Below are positions 1-8,272 of a stretch of DNA of 64,000 nt, in pieces. Source of the DNA: Microbulbifer salipaludis. Lineage in GTDB: Bacteria; Pseudomonadota; Gammaproteobacteria; Pseudomonadales; Cellvibrionaceae. A model generated the notes under the pieces. The model was not told the DNA's origin. It ran no database searches and was given only the letters and a program-made list of their open reading frames with translations. A program made the translations under genes and the position numbers. Location of the stretch: positions 558,001 to 622,000 of the forward strand of contig NZ_JAEKJR010000001.1 of NCBI RefSeq assembly GCF_017303155.1. Reading direction: 5' to 3'. Numbering within the stretch: position 1 is the first letter of the stretch; each line of letters starts with the position of its first letter.

Positions 1-17
1 GGCTTCGGCCCGCGGTG

Positions 18-2345
18 CTATGGCAGCACCAGGGTCGGGTCAATCTTCTGAAGTTGCTGGGCAATCTGGTCGCGGATGCGCGCCAGCGCGGTTTCATCGT
101 CCGCCTCGAACCGCAGGGTCAGCGCGGCGGTGGTATTGGAGGCGCGCACCAGCCCCCAGCCATCGGCAAACTCGATACGCAGGCCGTCGATGGTGTTGAG
201 ATCGGCCTGTTCGAACTGGCCCTCGGCGCGCAGGCGATCGATCAGCGCAAATTTGTCCTGCTCGGCGACCGGCAACAAGATCTCCGGGGTGTTTACCATC
301 AGTGGCAGGGATTCCAGCAGCTCGTCGAGGGTCTGTTCCCGCAGGGCCATGATTTCGAGAATCCGCGCGGCAGCGTAGACGCCGTCATCGAAGCCGTACC
401 AGCGATCCTTGATAAAGATATGCCCGGAGAGCTCACCGCCGAGCAGTGCGCCGGTCTCCAGCATTTTTTCCTTCATTGGCGCATGGCCGGTTTTCCACAT
501 GATCGGGCGGCCGCCGTACTGGGTGACCAGGTTGGCCAGTGCGCGGGTGCTCTTCACATCGAACACGATATCGGACCCGGGGTTGCGCGCAAGAATATCC
601 CGCGCCAGCAGCATCACCAGCTGGTCTGCCCACACGATGCGGCCGCTCGCGGTCACCAGAGTAACGCGGTCGCCGTCGCCATCCAGCGCAATACCCAGGT
701 CGGCCGCCTCGCCTTTTACCCGGGCGATCAGGTCCTGCAGGTTCTCCGGGCGCGAGGGGTCTGGTGCGTGGTTGGGGAAGTTGCCGTCGACTTCGCAGTA
801 CAGGGTGTCCACGGCACAGCCAAGTTGCTCGAACAGCTCCGGCGCCAGCTCGGAAGTGGCCCCGTTGCCCGCGTCGATCACAATACGGGGCTGGCCGGCG
901 AGGGCGACGTCATTAAAGATTTCGTCGATATAGGCATCGCGCACGTCTTGCTGGCTGTTGCTGGCCTCGCCGCTGGCGAACTGGCCGGACTGCATCAGTG
1001 CCCGCAGTTGGATGAGCTTCTCGTCCGCCAGGGGGCGGCCATTCATGACGATTTTAAAGCCGTTGTAATCGGCGGGGTTGTGGCTGGCAGTCACCATCAC
1101 GCCGCTGCTGGTGTTTTTACCCTTGGCGCAGGCGAAATAGAGTACTGGCGAGGGGATGAGGCCCAGATCCACCGCATCACAGCCACTTTCCAGAATGCCC
1201 TCGATCAGGCAGTCCCGCAGCAGTTCGCTGCTGTTGCGCCCATCGCGCCCGATCAGCAGTAGCTTCTCACCGGATTGCAGGGCGATGGTGCCCAGTGCAC
1301 GTCCCAGCTGATAGGCGAAGGGCTCGTTGATTTCCTCCCCGGCGATGCCGCGGATATCGTACGCGCGGAATACGTGTTGCGGAATGTCGGTGCTCGGTGT
1401 GCGCATCAGGTCGCGGCGAGATGTTTCTTCCAGCTTTGGTGCGGCCGCGGCAGTTGTGGGTGCACCTTCCGCGACGGCTGGCGCGCTGGGGTTCGGCTTG
1501 GGGGCCAGGTCGTCTTTACTCAGGCCTTTTTTCACCGGCGTGCGGCCGCTGCGGGCAGATTTTTCCCAGGGTGCTGCGCCCCCGTCGGCGGGCACCGTTT
1601 TCCAGAGCCCGAACAGGCTCGCGAGCAGGCCGATCAGGGCGGCACCGTAAATCCAGCCCACTGCAATACTGTGATCAGCGGCGAATGCCGTTGAGGGCGT
1701 GAAGGACACCTTGAGATAACTGCCCGCCACGGCCGCGCTGGCCGCATCACCACCGGCGGGATGCACTGGCGAGCGCCAGAGGTCCTGGGGCGGCCCGTCG
1801 AGGAACTGCTGCTGAATCTGAATATGGCCGATGCGCTGATCGAGCTCCGACAATACGCGTTCGAACGCGGTGAAGGGTTGGCTCGCCAGGAGTGCGCCTT
1901 CACCGTGCGTGCGCGCGTGGTAAAGGCGCCACTGGTTATTGCTGTCGCGCAAAAACTCCGGCTTCGGTGGCTGCTCCAGGCTGCGCTTCAACAGATCGAC
2001 CAGGGCAAAGTTGAGCGGTGGTCGCCCCGTGCCTACCTGCAGCTGCTCGGGGGTAAAGAATTGCAGCGCAGTCTGGCCGGTGGCGCTGGCGATACTGGAT
2101 GTTTGCGCCGGCTGAAAATTGGCGAGTTTTTGCTGCTGTGCCGCAAAGAAGCTGCCGAGCTGAGCGGCCTGCTGGTCGGCGACCTGCTGAGCGGCACGTT
2201 GCACACTGTTGGCGTTGCGCCCGTCGATCACATGCGTCATCAGCAGGTATGCACCGCCCAGCCACAAGGCAGCAGCGAGCAGCGCGGGCAGGCTCAGGCC
2301 GCTGTGCCACAGTGGTTTTTTTTCCGTTTGAATGTTTGAAGCCAC
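18..2345 (-). CDS. algC: Phosphomannomutase/phosphoglucomutase with membrane-anchored N-terminal extension
   Basis: The product interconverts hexose 6- and 1-phosphates for exopolysaccharide and LPS precursors. The C-terminal half from about residue 321 carries the alpha-D-phosphohexomutase hallmarks: TASHNP with phosphoserine near Ser421, the metal loop DGDGDR and the sugar loop GELSGH. The first 320 residues are additional to the classic enzyme of about 460 residues: a membrane segment near 17-36, a putative periplasmic region, a second segment near 228-247 and an Ala/Pro-rich linker. The start is GTG. It lies 98 bases after coaBC on the same strand; the dut gene usually found between these two in pseudomonads is absent. 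Mutase function is well supported; the role of the extension is unknown. Confidence 0.93.
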   Translation of the reverse strand: MASNIQTEKKPLWHSGLSLPALLAAALWLGGAYLLMTHVIDGRNANSVQRAAQQVADQQAAQLGSFFAAQQQKLANFQPAQTSSIASATGQTALQFFTPEQLQVGTGRPPLNFALVDLLKRSLEQPPKPEFLRDSNNQWRLYHARTHGEGALLASQPFTAFERVLSELDQRIGHIQIQQQFLDGPPQDLWRSPVHPAGGDAASAAVAGSYLKVSFTPSTAFAADHSIAVGWIYGAALIGLLASLFGLWKTVPADGGAAPWEKSARSGRTPVKKGLSKDDLAPKPNPSAPAVAEGAPTTAAAAPKLEETSRRDLMRTPSTDIPQHVFRAYDIRGIAGEEINEPFAYQLGRALGTIALQSGEKLLLIGRDGRNSSELLRDCLIEGILESGCDAVDLGLIPSPVLYFACAKGKNTSSGVMVTASHNPADYNGFKIVMNGRPLADEKLIQLRALMQSGQFASGEASNSQQDVRDAYIDEIFNDVALAGQPRIVIDAGNGATSELAPELFEQLGCAVDTLYCEVDGNFPNHAPDPSRPENLQDLIARVKGEAADLGIALDGDGDRVTLVTASGRIVWADQLVMLLARDILARNPGSDIVFDVKSTRALANLVTQYGGRPIMWKTGHAPMKEKMLETGALLGGELSGHIFIKDRWYGFDDGVYAAARILEIMALREQTLDELLESLPLMVNTPEILLPVAEQDKFALIDRLRAEGQFEQADLNTIDGLRIEFADGWGLVRASNTTAALTLRFEADDETALARIRDQIAQQLQKIDPTLVLP

Positions 2346-2443
2346 AGCTAACTCTTGTCTCCCAGTCTTCTCAGACCAGCCCCCGGACCGGTTCAGTAAT
2401 TTTCTGAATCTTGTGTGTTGTTGCCGATACTGTTTTTTTGTTG

Positions 2444-3658
2444 TCAGTTTGCCGGAAATGCCCGTTCCGCAATACGTGTGACCAGCTCTGCGGCCAGTTC
2501 GGTTTTCAGCGCTGCCGGCAGCGGCAATTCGCCATTTTTGTCGATGATCGTCACCTGGTTGTGGTCGCTGTTAAACCCCGACTGCGGGTCGCTGACATCA
2601 TTGGCGATGATCATATCCAGGTTCTTGCGCTGCAACTTGCCTGCGGCGTGTTCGGACACCTTCTCAGTCTCCGCGGCGAAGCCGACCACAAACGGTCGCT
2701 TTACTTGCCGTGCGGCAATGGTGGCGACGATGTCCGGGTTTTTTACCAGGCGCAGCACGTCACTGTCATTCCCGTCCTGTTTTTTGATCTTCTGCGATGC
2801 GACGACGGCGGGACGGAAATCGGCCACGGCGGCGGCGGCAATGAACAAGTCGCAGTCGTCGGCGGCGCGCTCCACCGCCGCTAGCATGTCATTGGTACTG
2901 ATCACGTCTACCCGCGCAACGCCAGCTGGGGTTGCCAGGCGTACCGGCCCTGCGATCAGGGTGACCTCGGCACCGGCGCGTGCGGCAGCGGTGGCGAGGG
3001 CGAAGCCCATTTTCCCGGAGCTGTGATTGCTCAGGTAGCGCACCGGATCCAGCGCCTCGCGGGTGGGGCCGGCGGTGATGGTGACTTTTTTGCCCTGCAG
3101 TACCTGCGCGGGCGCAATGCTGCGGGTCACGCCGTCGACGATATCCGTTGGCTCGAGCATGCGCCCCGGGCCCACATCGCCGCAGGCCTGGCTGCCGGCA
3201 CCCGGCCCCAGCAGGATTGCGCCGCGCTGTTGCAGGGTCTGGGTGTTCGCTTGTGTGGCCGGGTGCCGCCACATGGCCTGGTTCATCGCCGGTGCCAGCA
3301 CCAGTGGCGCCTCACTGGCGAGGCACAGGGTGGTGAGCAGGTCGTCGGCCATGCCGGCGGCCAGTCGGGCGATGACGCTGGCGCTGGCGGGCGCGATCAG
3401 GATTACGTCGGCCCACTTGGCCAGCTCAATGTGCCCCATGGCGGCCTCGGCGGCGGGATCCAGCAAGTCGGTATGCACCGGATTGCCGGAGAGCGCCTGA
3501 AACGTGAGCGGCTGGACAAACGCACGGGCGCCGGCGGTCATCACCACACGCACGTTGGCGCCATGATCCTGGAGCCTGCGTACCAGGTCGGCGCTTTTAT
3601 AGGCGGCGATACCGCCGGTAACGCCAAGCAGTATCCGTTTGTTGGCCAGAGAGGGCAT
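2444..3658 (-). CDS. coaBC: Bifunctional phosphopantothenoylcysteine decarboxylase/phosphopantothenate-cysteine ligase
   Basis: This enzyme performs two coenzyme A steps: it joins cysteine to 4'-phosphopantothenate and then decarboxylates the product. The FMN-dependent CoaC half shows the His in GHIELAKW (about residue 76), PAMN (122-125) and an ACGD cysteine near 158. The CoaB half begins near residue 190 with GPTRE and has the catalytic-type lysine in QKIKK (about 289). The start is placed at the ATG giving MPSLANKR, because the residues encoded further upstream do not look like CoaC. About 404 residues is the normal length. It is divergent from radC, as in many gammaproteobacteria. Confidence 0.96.
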   Translation of the reverse strand: MPSLANKRILLGVTGGIAAYKSADLVRRLQDHGANVRVVMTAGARAFVQPLTFQALSGNPVHTDLLDPAAEAAMGHIELAKWADVILIAPASASVIARLAAGMADDLLTTLCLASEAPLVLAPAMNQAMWRHPATQANTQTLQQRGAILLGPGAGSQACGDVGPGRMLEPTDIVDGVTRSIAPAQVLQGKKVTITAGPTREALDPVRYLSNHSSGKMGFALATAAARAGAEVTLIAGPVRLATPAGVARVDVISTNDMLAAVERAADDCDLFIAAAAVADFRPAVVASQKIKKQDGNDSDVLRLVKNPDIVATIAARQVKRPFVVGFAAETEKVSEHAAGKLQRKNLDMIIANDVSDPQSGFNSDHNQVTIIDKNGELPLPAALKTELAAELVTRIAERAFPAN

Positions 3659-3799
3659 ATTCAGTGGTTCCGGAACTCTGAGAGGGCGTAAGATTACCAT
3701 CTTAGCGCCGGTGGCAGTATGGCCAATCGGGAGCGCTTACTGGCTTGCAGGGGAAGCGAGCGTTTACTTTGACTGATTGGTCTGGCCCAGGGAGGGGGG

Positions 3800-4474
3800 A
3801 TGGCAATTACGGACTGGCCCGCGGAAGAGCGGCCGCGCGAGAAGTTACTGGCAAAAGGTGCAGCGGCTCTGTCGGATGCTGAACTGTTGGCGATTTTTTT
3901 GCGCACGGGCCTGCCGGGCGTTTCGGCGGTGGATCTGGCGCGGCAGTTACTGGCGGATTTTGGTGGTCTGCGGCCTTTGCTGCAGGCGGAGCGTAAGGTG
4001 TTCTGTGCCGGCAAGGGGCTGGGAGATGCCAAGTTTGTACAGTTGCAGGCGGTACTGGAGATGGGCCGGCGCCATCTGGCGGAGGATCTGAAGCGCTCGG
4101 ATGCGCTGACCAGTCCGCAAGCGGTGCGTGACTATCTGGCCGCACAGTTGCGGCACCGCGCCCGCGAGGTCTTCTGCTGTCTGTTTCTCGACAGTCAGCA
4201 CCGGGTGATTGCCTATGAGGAGTTGTTTGAGGGCACCCTGAACGCGGCCAGCGTCTATCCCCGCGAGGTGGTGCAGGCGGCGCTGGCGCAGGGCGCGGCT
4301 GCCGTGATCCTCGCCCACAACCACCCATCTGGAGTGAGCGAGCCCAGCCAGGCGGACATACATATTACCGGGCGGCTCAAGGATGCCCTGGCACTGGTGG
4401 ATATCCGGGTGTTGGACCACTTGATTGTTGGCGAGGGCGGCGGGTGTTCTTTTGCGGAGCGGGGGTTGATTTGA
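3800..4474 (+). CDS. radC: RadC family JAB-domain protein
   Basis: This 224-residue protein has an N-terminal helix-hairpin-helix-like region and a C-terminal JAB/MPN domain. The metal-binding signature HNHPSG lies at 173-178 with the following Asp near 186 (SQAD), so the metal site looks intact. The family was named for a radiation phenotype later assigned elsewhere; its biochemical role remains uncertain. A strong G-rich ribosome site directly precedes the ATG. It diverges from coaBC with about 140 bases between the starts, which presumably hold both promoters. Confidence 0.93.
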   Translation: MAITDWPAEERPREKLLAKGAAALSDAELLAIFLRTGLPGVSAVDLARQLLADFGGLRPLLQAERKVFCAGKGLGDAKFVQLQAVLEMGRRHLAEDLKRSDALTSPQAVRDYLAAQLRHRAREVFCCLFLDSQHRVIAYEELFEGTLNAASVYPREVVQAALAQGAAAVILAHNHPSGVSEPSQADIHITGRLKDALALVDIRVLDHLIVGEGGGCSFAERGLI

Positions 4475-4503
4475 CCTCTCCTGTTCGCTCTGTCGTTACT
4501 CTG

Positions 4504-4661
4504 GTGGCGGCGCCGCTACCGGGTAAAGGCTTGCGAGACACGAGCTAGGCGCCCCCCCTCAACCCATCCATGGGGGCTCTTCCGCGAGGCCCCTCTCGCG
4601 GAAGGTCTCGCAAGCCTTTACCCGGTATCGCCGCCTTCTCATCCAGTCTCGAACTTCGTAG
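4504..4661 (-). repeat. Long hairpin element, family A copy 1 (inverted orientation)
   Basis: This is the only notable content, besides a promoter, of the 399-base gap between radC and rpmB. Arms of about 30 bases (4506-4535 region and 4604-4635) are nearly perfectly complementary, including TACCGGGTAAAGGCTTGC. The loop carries the family core AACCCATCCATGGGGGC. Reverse-complemented, the right flank reads ACGAAGT, 14 bases, GAAGG, as in the other copies. The element is read here on the minus strand. Confidence 0.85.
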
Positions 4662-4727
4662 CATATAGGGGACTTCCCGCCTCCGACCCAAAGTGGCTGC
4701 TCAGACAGCAAAAAAGCTGGTCAAAAC

Positions 4728-4756
4728 TTGCCCCGCCTAGGGTGTTCTGGTATAAA
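4728..4756 (+). promoter_or_regulatory. Sigma-70 type promoter of rpmB-rpmG
   Basis: TTGCCC and TATAAA are separated by exactly 17 bases, and TGG precedes the -10 hexamer as a partial extended -10. The position about 120 bases before the rpmB start suits a ribosomal protein operon with a leader. Assigned by eye only. Confidence 0.65.
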
Positions 4757-4873
4757 ACGCCGCTCTTTGCGGCCGGGCTAGATTCTGTACAGATCCCGCG
4801 GTCCGCTGGATAACGAATTTTGCACTGCCCCGCCTTGCGCTGAGGGCACGAGAGTTTTTAAGAGGCCAATCAG

Positions 4874-5110
4874 ATGTCCAAGGTATGTCAGGTAACCGGT
4901 AAGCGCCCGGTAACCGGAAACAACGTTTCTCACGCCAAGAACCGCACCAAGCGTCGCTTCGTGCCGAACCTGCAGTCCCACCGTTTCTGGGTGGAAGCCG
5001 AGAAGCGCTTCGTTAAACTGCGTGTTTCTACTAAAGGTATGCGCATTATCGATAAGAAAGGTATCGATACCGTACTGGCAGAGCTGCGCAAGCGCGGCGA
5101 GAAAGTTTAA
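4874..5110 (+). CDS. rpmB: 50S ribosomal protein L28
   Basis: This 78-residue basic protein begins [20 protein letters not shown], the usual L28 start. It is a structural protein of the large ribosomal subunit. A GAGG ribosome site lies a few bases upstream. It is followed after 32 bases by rpmG, the standard rpmB-rpmG pair, and is preceded by a strong promoter. Confidence 0.98.
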   Translation: MSKVCQVTGKRPVTGNNVSHAKNRTKRRFVPNLQSHRFWVEAEKRFVKLRVSTKGMRIIDKKGIDTVLAELRKRGEKV

Positions 5111-5142
5111 TTACTGCTTAACCGCAGATTGGAGACAGAACA

Positions 5143-5298
5143 ATGCGTGACAAGATTCGCCTGAATTCCAGCGCCGGCACCGGCCACTTCTACACCACTG
5201 ACAAGAACAAGCGCAACATGCCTGAGAAAATGGAGATCAAAAAGTACGATCCCGTTGTTCGCAAGCACGTTATGTACAAGGAAGGCAAAATCAAGTAA
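5143..5298 (+). CDS. rpmG: 50S ribosomal protein L33
   Basis: A 51-residue reading frame begins [19 protein letters not shown] and ends KEGKIK, the typical cysteine-free L33. It is a small protein of the large ribosomal subunit near the exit site. A GGAGAC ribosome site precedes the ATG. It is co-transcribed with rpmB and followed 22 bases later by a strong intrinsic terminator. Confidence 0.97.
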   Translation: MRDKIRLNSSAGTGHFYTTDKNKRNMPEKMEIKKYDPVVRKHVMYKEGKIK

Positions 5299-5320
5299 TT
5301 GATAGCCTTGCTAGTTCGCG

Positions 5321-5347
5321 AAAAAGCCCGGTTTTCCGGGCTTTTTT
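5321..5347 (+). terminator. Rho-independent terminator of rpmB-rpmG
   Basis: AAAAAGCCCGG, loop, CCGGGCTTTTTT forms a GC-rich hairpin with a T tract, 22 bases after the rpmG stop codon. The A tract on the left would also let it act on the other strand. Confidence 0.9.
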
Positions 5348-5355
5348 GTGTCTGA

Positions 5356-5498
5356 ACGAAGTGTGAGTCTACAAATTGAAGGTCATGGTGCCGGTGAAAG
5401 TTTGCGGGACCGTCTGCGGCCTGGATGGCCGCAGCCGAGCCCCCAGGGATGGGTTTACGGCGTGTCCCGCAAACTTTCACCGGCACCATGACCGCCAC
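5356..5498 (+). repeat. Long hairpin element, family A copy 2
   Basis: ACGAAGT, 15 bases, GAAGG leads into a 30-base arm (5381-5410) perfectly complementary to 5464-5493. Between the arms are an inner hairpin (CTGCGGCC / GGCCGCAG) and the conserved core CCCAGGGATGGGTTTACGG; the element ends CGCCAC. It lies between rpmG and mutM. Confidence 0.9.
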
Positions 5499-5532
5499 TA
5501 CGTTCGCTAGTGGCTACCCGGAAACCAGACAG

Positions 5533-6348
5533 ATGCCCGAACTGCCAGAAGTAGAAACCACCAAGCGCGGCCTGGCCCCCCACCTGGAAGGCCGCAAGGT
5601 AATGCGGTGTGAGATCCGCCAGTACAGTCTGCGCTGGCCGGTGGATGCGGATTTCGCTGAGAAGATTCGAGGCGCCCGTATCCAGCGCCTCGACCGCCGC
5701 GCAAAATACCTGCTGGTGGAGACCGATAAAGGCCTCGCCATCTGGCATCTGGGCATGTCTGGCAGCCTGCGCATCGTCGAGGGTATGGAGCCTGCGAAAA
5801 AGCACGACCATATCGACTGGTTGCTCGATAGTGGCCAGCGCCTACGTTTCCACGATCCCCGTCGTTTCGGCGCCCTGCTGTGGACCACCGATCCGATCGC
5901 CGAGCACGAACTCATCGCCCACCTCGGCCCCGAGCCCCTCGGCGACAACTTCCATGCCGACTACCTGTTCAGCCGATCCAGAGGGCGCAAGGCCCCGGTA
6001 AAAACCTTCATCATGGACGGCCGCATCGTCGTCGGTGTCGGCAATATCTATGCCTCCGAAGCCTTGTTCATGGCCGGCATCCGCCCGCAGACCCCCGCCG
6101 GCAAAATCTCCCGTCCGCGTTACGAGAGGCTGGTGGAAGCCATCAAAACCGTCCTCGGCAGTGCTATTCAACAGGGCGGCACCACCCTGCGGGACTTCGT
6201 TGGCGGCGACGGCAAGCCCGGCTACTTCGCCCAGCAACTGAATGCTTACGGCCGCGCAGGCCAGCCCTGCCCCCGCTGCCCCGGCACTATTCGTGAGCAG
6301 ATTATCGGTCAGCGCAACACCTTCTTTTGCCCCCGCTGCCAACGCTGA
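5533..6348 (+). CDS. mutM: Formamidopyrimidine-DNA glycosylase (Fpg)
   Basis: This base-excision repair enzyme removes 8-oxoguanine and ring-opened purines and nicks the abasic site. The N terminus PELPEVETT, with Pro as catalytic nucleophile after Met removal and Glu next to it, fixes the start at 5533. A longer upstream frame runs through the repeat element and is rejected. The C terminus has the four-cysteine zinc finger (PCPRC and FCPRC). Its 271 residues match the family. The closest promoter may lie inside or before the repeat. Confidence 0.97.
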   Translation: MPELPEVETTKRGLAPHLEGRKVMRCEIRQYSLRWPVDADFAEKIRGARIQRLDRRAKYLLVETDKGLAIWHLGMSGSLRIVEGMEPAKKHDHIDWLLDSGQRLRFHDPRRFGALLWTTDPIAEHELIAHLGPEPLGDNFHADYLFSRSRGRKAPVKTFIMDGRIVVGVGNIYASEALFMAGIRPQTPAGKISRPRYERLVEAIKTVLGSAIQQGGTTLRDFVGGDGKPGYFAQQLNAYGRAGQPCPRCPGTIREQIIGQRNTFFCPRCQR

Positions 6349-6409
6349 TTGGGAATCTATTCGCCCTCACACTAGGTTTGAGTCTGACATTCCCATCGGA
6401 CGCGAACCC

Positions 6410-6568
6410 ATGATTATGATGTTGCCCTTTCTCACGGCACTCATTTCCGCCTGGTTTACCTGGCGGGGTCATCGCAGTACCGCCATCTTCTGGTGGGCGG
6501 TCACCGCGGCTATTTATGTGGCCTGGTGTTGCTACCACATGACCTCCCCGCTAAAGATTTCCCTGTAA
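6410..6568 (+). CDS. Small DUF5993-like membrane protein
   Basis: A 52-residue frame begins MIMMLPFLTALISAWFTWRG with two hydrophobic segments (about 3-15 and 26-42) around a short basic turn. Small proteins of this appearance are, from memory, found next to DsbB-like genes, and here a DsbB-like gene starts 46 bases later. No clear ribosome site was seen before the ATG. Function unknown; it may assist the neighbouring thiol oxidase. Confidence 0.6.
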   Translation: MIMMLPFLTALISAWFTWRGHRSTAIFWWAVTAAIYVAWCCYHMTSPLKISL

Positions 6569-6614
6569 TACACACCGTAAGCCCGCCCCAAGCCCGGGCC
6601 GAGGAAGCTGCGTA

Positions 6615-7184
6615 GTGATTCACTTTGTTTTCGGCGTGCGCCGCTGGACCGATTGCCTGAACGCCCTGGCGCTGCTCGGTGTCAGTGGCGTGCTGTGGTT
6701 TGCCTTTGTCTGGCAGATCGTGCTGGACGAACTGCCGTGCCCACTGTGCCTGTTGCAGCGGGTGGCGTTTGCCATGGTCGGTATTGGATTGATGCTTAAC
6801 GTCAGTTTCGGCAGCCGCCCGGCACACTATGGAATTGCACTGCTGTCGACACTCGCCGGCATGGTGTCGTCGGCGCGCCAGGTACTGCTGCACATCGCAC
6901 CGGGAGACCCGGGCTACGGCTCGCCTTTCCTCGGGCTGCATTTCTATACCTGGGCGCTGGTTGCGTTTTTTCTGCTGGGATTGTTTATCGGCGGTTTATT
7001 GCTGCTGGATCAGATGAAATTGAAGGAGGCGGCCAATGTGCCGCGCAACCCAGGCTGGCTCGGCAAGCTGGCGATATACAGCTTCCTCGCCATAGTGCTG
7101 ATTACGGTGATTGCCACTCTGCTGGAGTGCGGGGTTGGTCCCTGCCCGGACAATCCCACCGGCTATCTATGGATGCCTGAATAG
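6615..7184 (+). CDS. DsbB-like disulfide bond formation protein with relocated second cysteine pair
   Basis: This predicted inner-membrane thiol oxidase has 189 residues and four to five membrane segments. The CPLC motif of DsbB lies at residues 42-45 after the first helix. The second periplasmic loop, which in classic DsbB has the cysteine pair that oxidises DsbA, has no cysteine. Instead Cys172 and Cys177 sit in a C-terminal tail. The start is GTG. It pairs with the upstream 52-residue membrane protein. A classic dsbB is also present at 25.0-25.5 kb, so this one is probably a specialised paralogue. Confidence 0.82.
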   Translation: MIHFVFGVRRWTDCLNALALLGVSGVLWFAFVWQIVLDELPCPLCLLQRVAFAMVGIGLMLNVSFGSRPAHYGIALLSTLAGMVSSARQVLLHIAPGDPGYGSPFLGLHFYTWALVAFFLLGLFIGGLLLLDQMKLKEAANVPRNPGWLGKLAIYSFLAIVLITVIATLLECGVGPCPDNPTGYLWMPE

Positions 7185-7333
7185 GCTCCGAGGCTCTGGA
7201 TCGACCCAATAGCCCGGGATTGATAGGTCGTAAATCACGCCAATCGGCGTAATTGGTACCATCGTCAAGGGACGGAGGATCACGCGAGATGATAGATTTC
7301 CTGATTTAAATCGACGTTTGTCAGGGACGAGAT

Positions 7334-7825
7334 ATGAATAGTCTACCCAAATGGGAATCGCTTCTGCGCAACTTTCCAAATAAGCCTGCTGGAGAAGTGT
7401 TTTCAGAAATCGGTGGGAAGGTAAAGTTAAATTATGATATTGGCGTTTTCAGTAATGCCTGTGCGACCAGAATTTCGAGAGCGCTAAATTTTTCTGGAGA
7501 AGCACATAGAATCCCCTTCTATAAGACGAAAGACAGCAATGGTAATGACGTTATTCAGGTTTCTTCTGGCGGCAAAAAGTATTGGTACATATATCGCGTT
7601 AAGGTCATGACTCAGTATCTTGGTGAGGCGTATGGCGCTCCTAAAATCATACCTGTAGATTCCTACCGGGATCACTTAAGAGGGAAGAAGGGGATTATTA
7701 TCTTCAAGGTAAATGGTTGGGCTGATGCCACCGGGCATGCTGATCTGTGGGACGGGGCAAAAAGTGTTGGCAGTGATTATGGCGATCAATCTACATCGAT
7801 TTATTTCTGGGAGACGGTTCATTGA
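7334..7825 (+). CDS. tae4: Type VI secretion amidase effector, Tae4 type
   Basis: The 163-residue protein has the NlpC/P60-like Tae4 layout: FSNACATRIS with the catalytic cysteine at 43, and GHADLWDG with the catalytic histidine at 135 and Asp137. Family members cleave the peptide stems of peptidoglycan in rival cells, between D-glutamate and diaminopimelate. No signal peptide is seen, as expected for a type VI cargo. GGGACGAG precedes the ATG. The base composition is clearly more AT-rich than the neighbouring genes. The stop overlaps the start of the putative immunity gene. No hcp, vgrG, PAAR or sheath gene is in this window. Confidence 0.87.
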   Translation: MNSLPKWESLLRNFPNKPAGEVFSEIGGKVKLNYDIGVFSNACATRISRALNFSGEAHRIPFYKTKDSNGNDVIQVSSGGKKYWYIYRVKVMTQYLGEAYGAPKIIPVDSYRDHLRGKKGIIIFKVNGWADATGHADLWDGAKSVGSDYGDQSTSIYFWETVH

Positions 7826-8163
7826 TTAAGTTGAGCGCTATTATTAGTGCATTTGTTTTTTTAATTTCCTGTGCCGTTGCTAATGAGCCTAAGGGTCAAC
7901 AGGAGCTCTACGATTTTGCGCAAGCAAACTGTCTCTTCTGGTATTTTGACAGCAAGGGCTACGATACAGAAGATATCAGGGCAATCAGTGGAGGGATGGT
8001 TGAGGTGAGTGATGTGCCCATAGAGAAATTTGAAGAAATATCCCTTTTTATAAAAAGTTACTCCCCTGAAGTTGCTTCAAAAAATAATGTCGATGAAAGA
8101 CTGGTCCGTTGTTTTCAATTGAGAGATAGTGAGGCGCTTCGAGCCTTGATAGTCGGCCGGTGA
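7822..8163 (+). CDS. tai4: Type VI amidase immunity protein, Tai4 type
   Basis: This 113-residue protein starts at a TTG that overlaps the tae4 stop by four bases (TTGA), implying translational coupling. The N terminus is a signal peptide; LISC could be a lipobox at Cys17, or cleavage may follow AVA. The mature part is acidic with two further cysteines (in QANC and VRCF), as in periplasmic Tai4 dimers that plug the Tae4 active site. Identity rests on position, size, secretion signal and general resemblance, so it is less certain than the effector. It is AT-rich like its partner. Confidence 0.8.
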   Translation: MIKLSAIISAFVFLISCAVANEPKGQQELYDFAQANCLFWYFDSKGYDTEDIRAISGGMVEVSDVPIEKFEEISLFIKSYSPEVASKNNVDERLVRCFQLRDSEALRALIVGR

Positions 8164-8272
8164 CAGCGGCCGAAGGGTGTTAAAGATGGAGGTCGATAGC
8201 CCAGCCCACTTCCAGCAGACCGGCGATTAGCAAAAGGAGCCGGGGGATGACCATCTTGAAATTCCGTTCTGC

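Noticed and set aside
5425..5532. Upstream extension of the mutM frame through the repeat
   Set aside because: It would place residues encoded by the family A repeat before PELPEVE; Fpg must have its catalytic proline right after Met.
7200..8270. Larger genomic island or prophage around tae4
   Set aside because: No integrase, tRNA target or repeats border it; the flanking genes on both sides look native.
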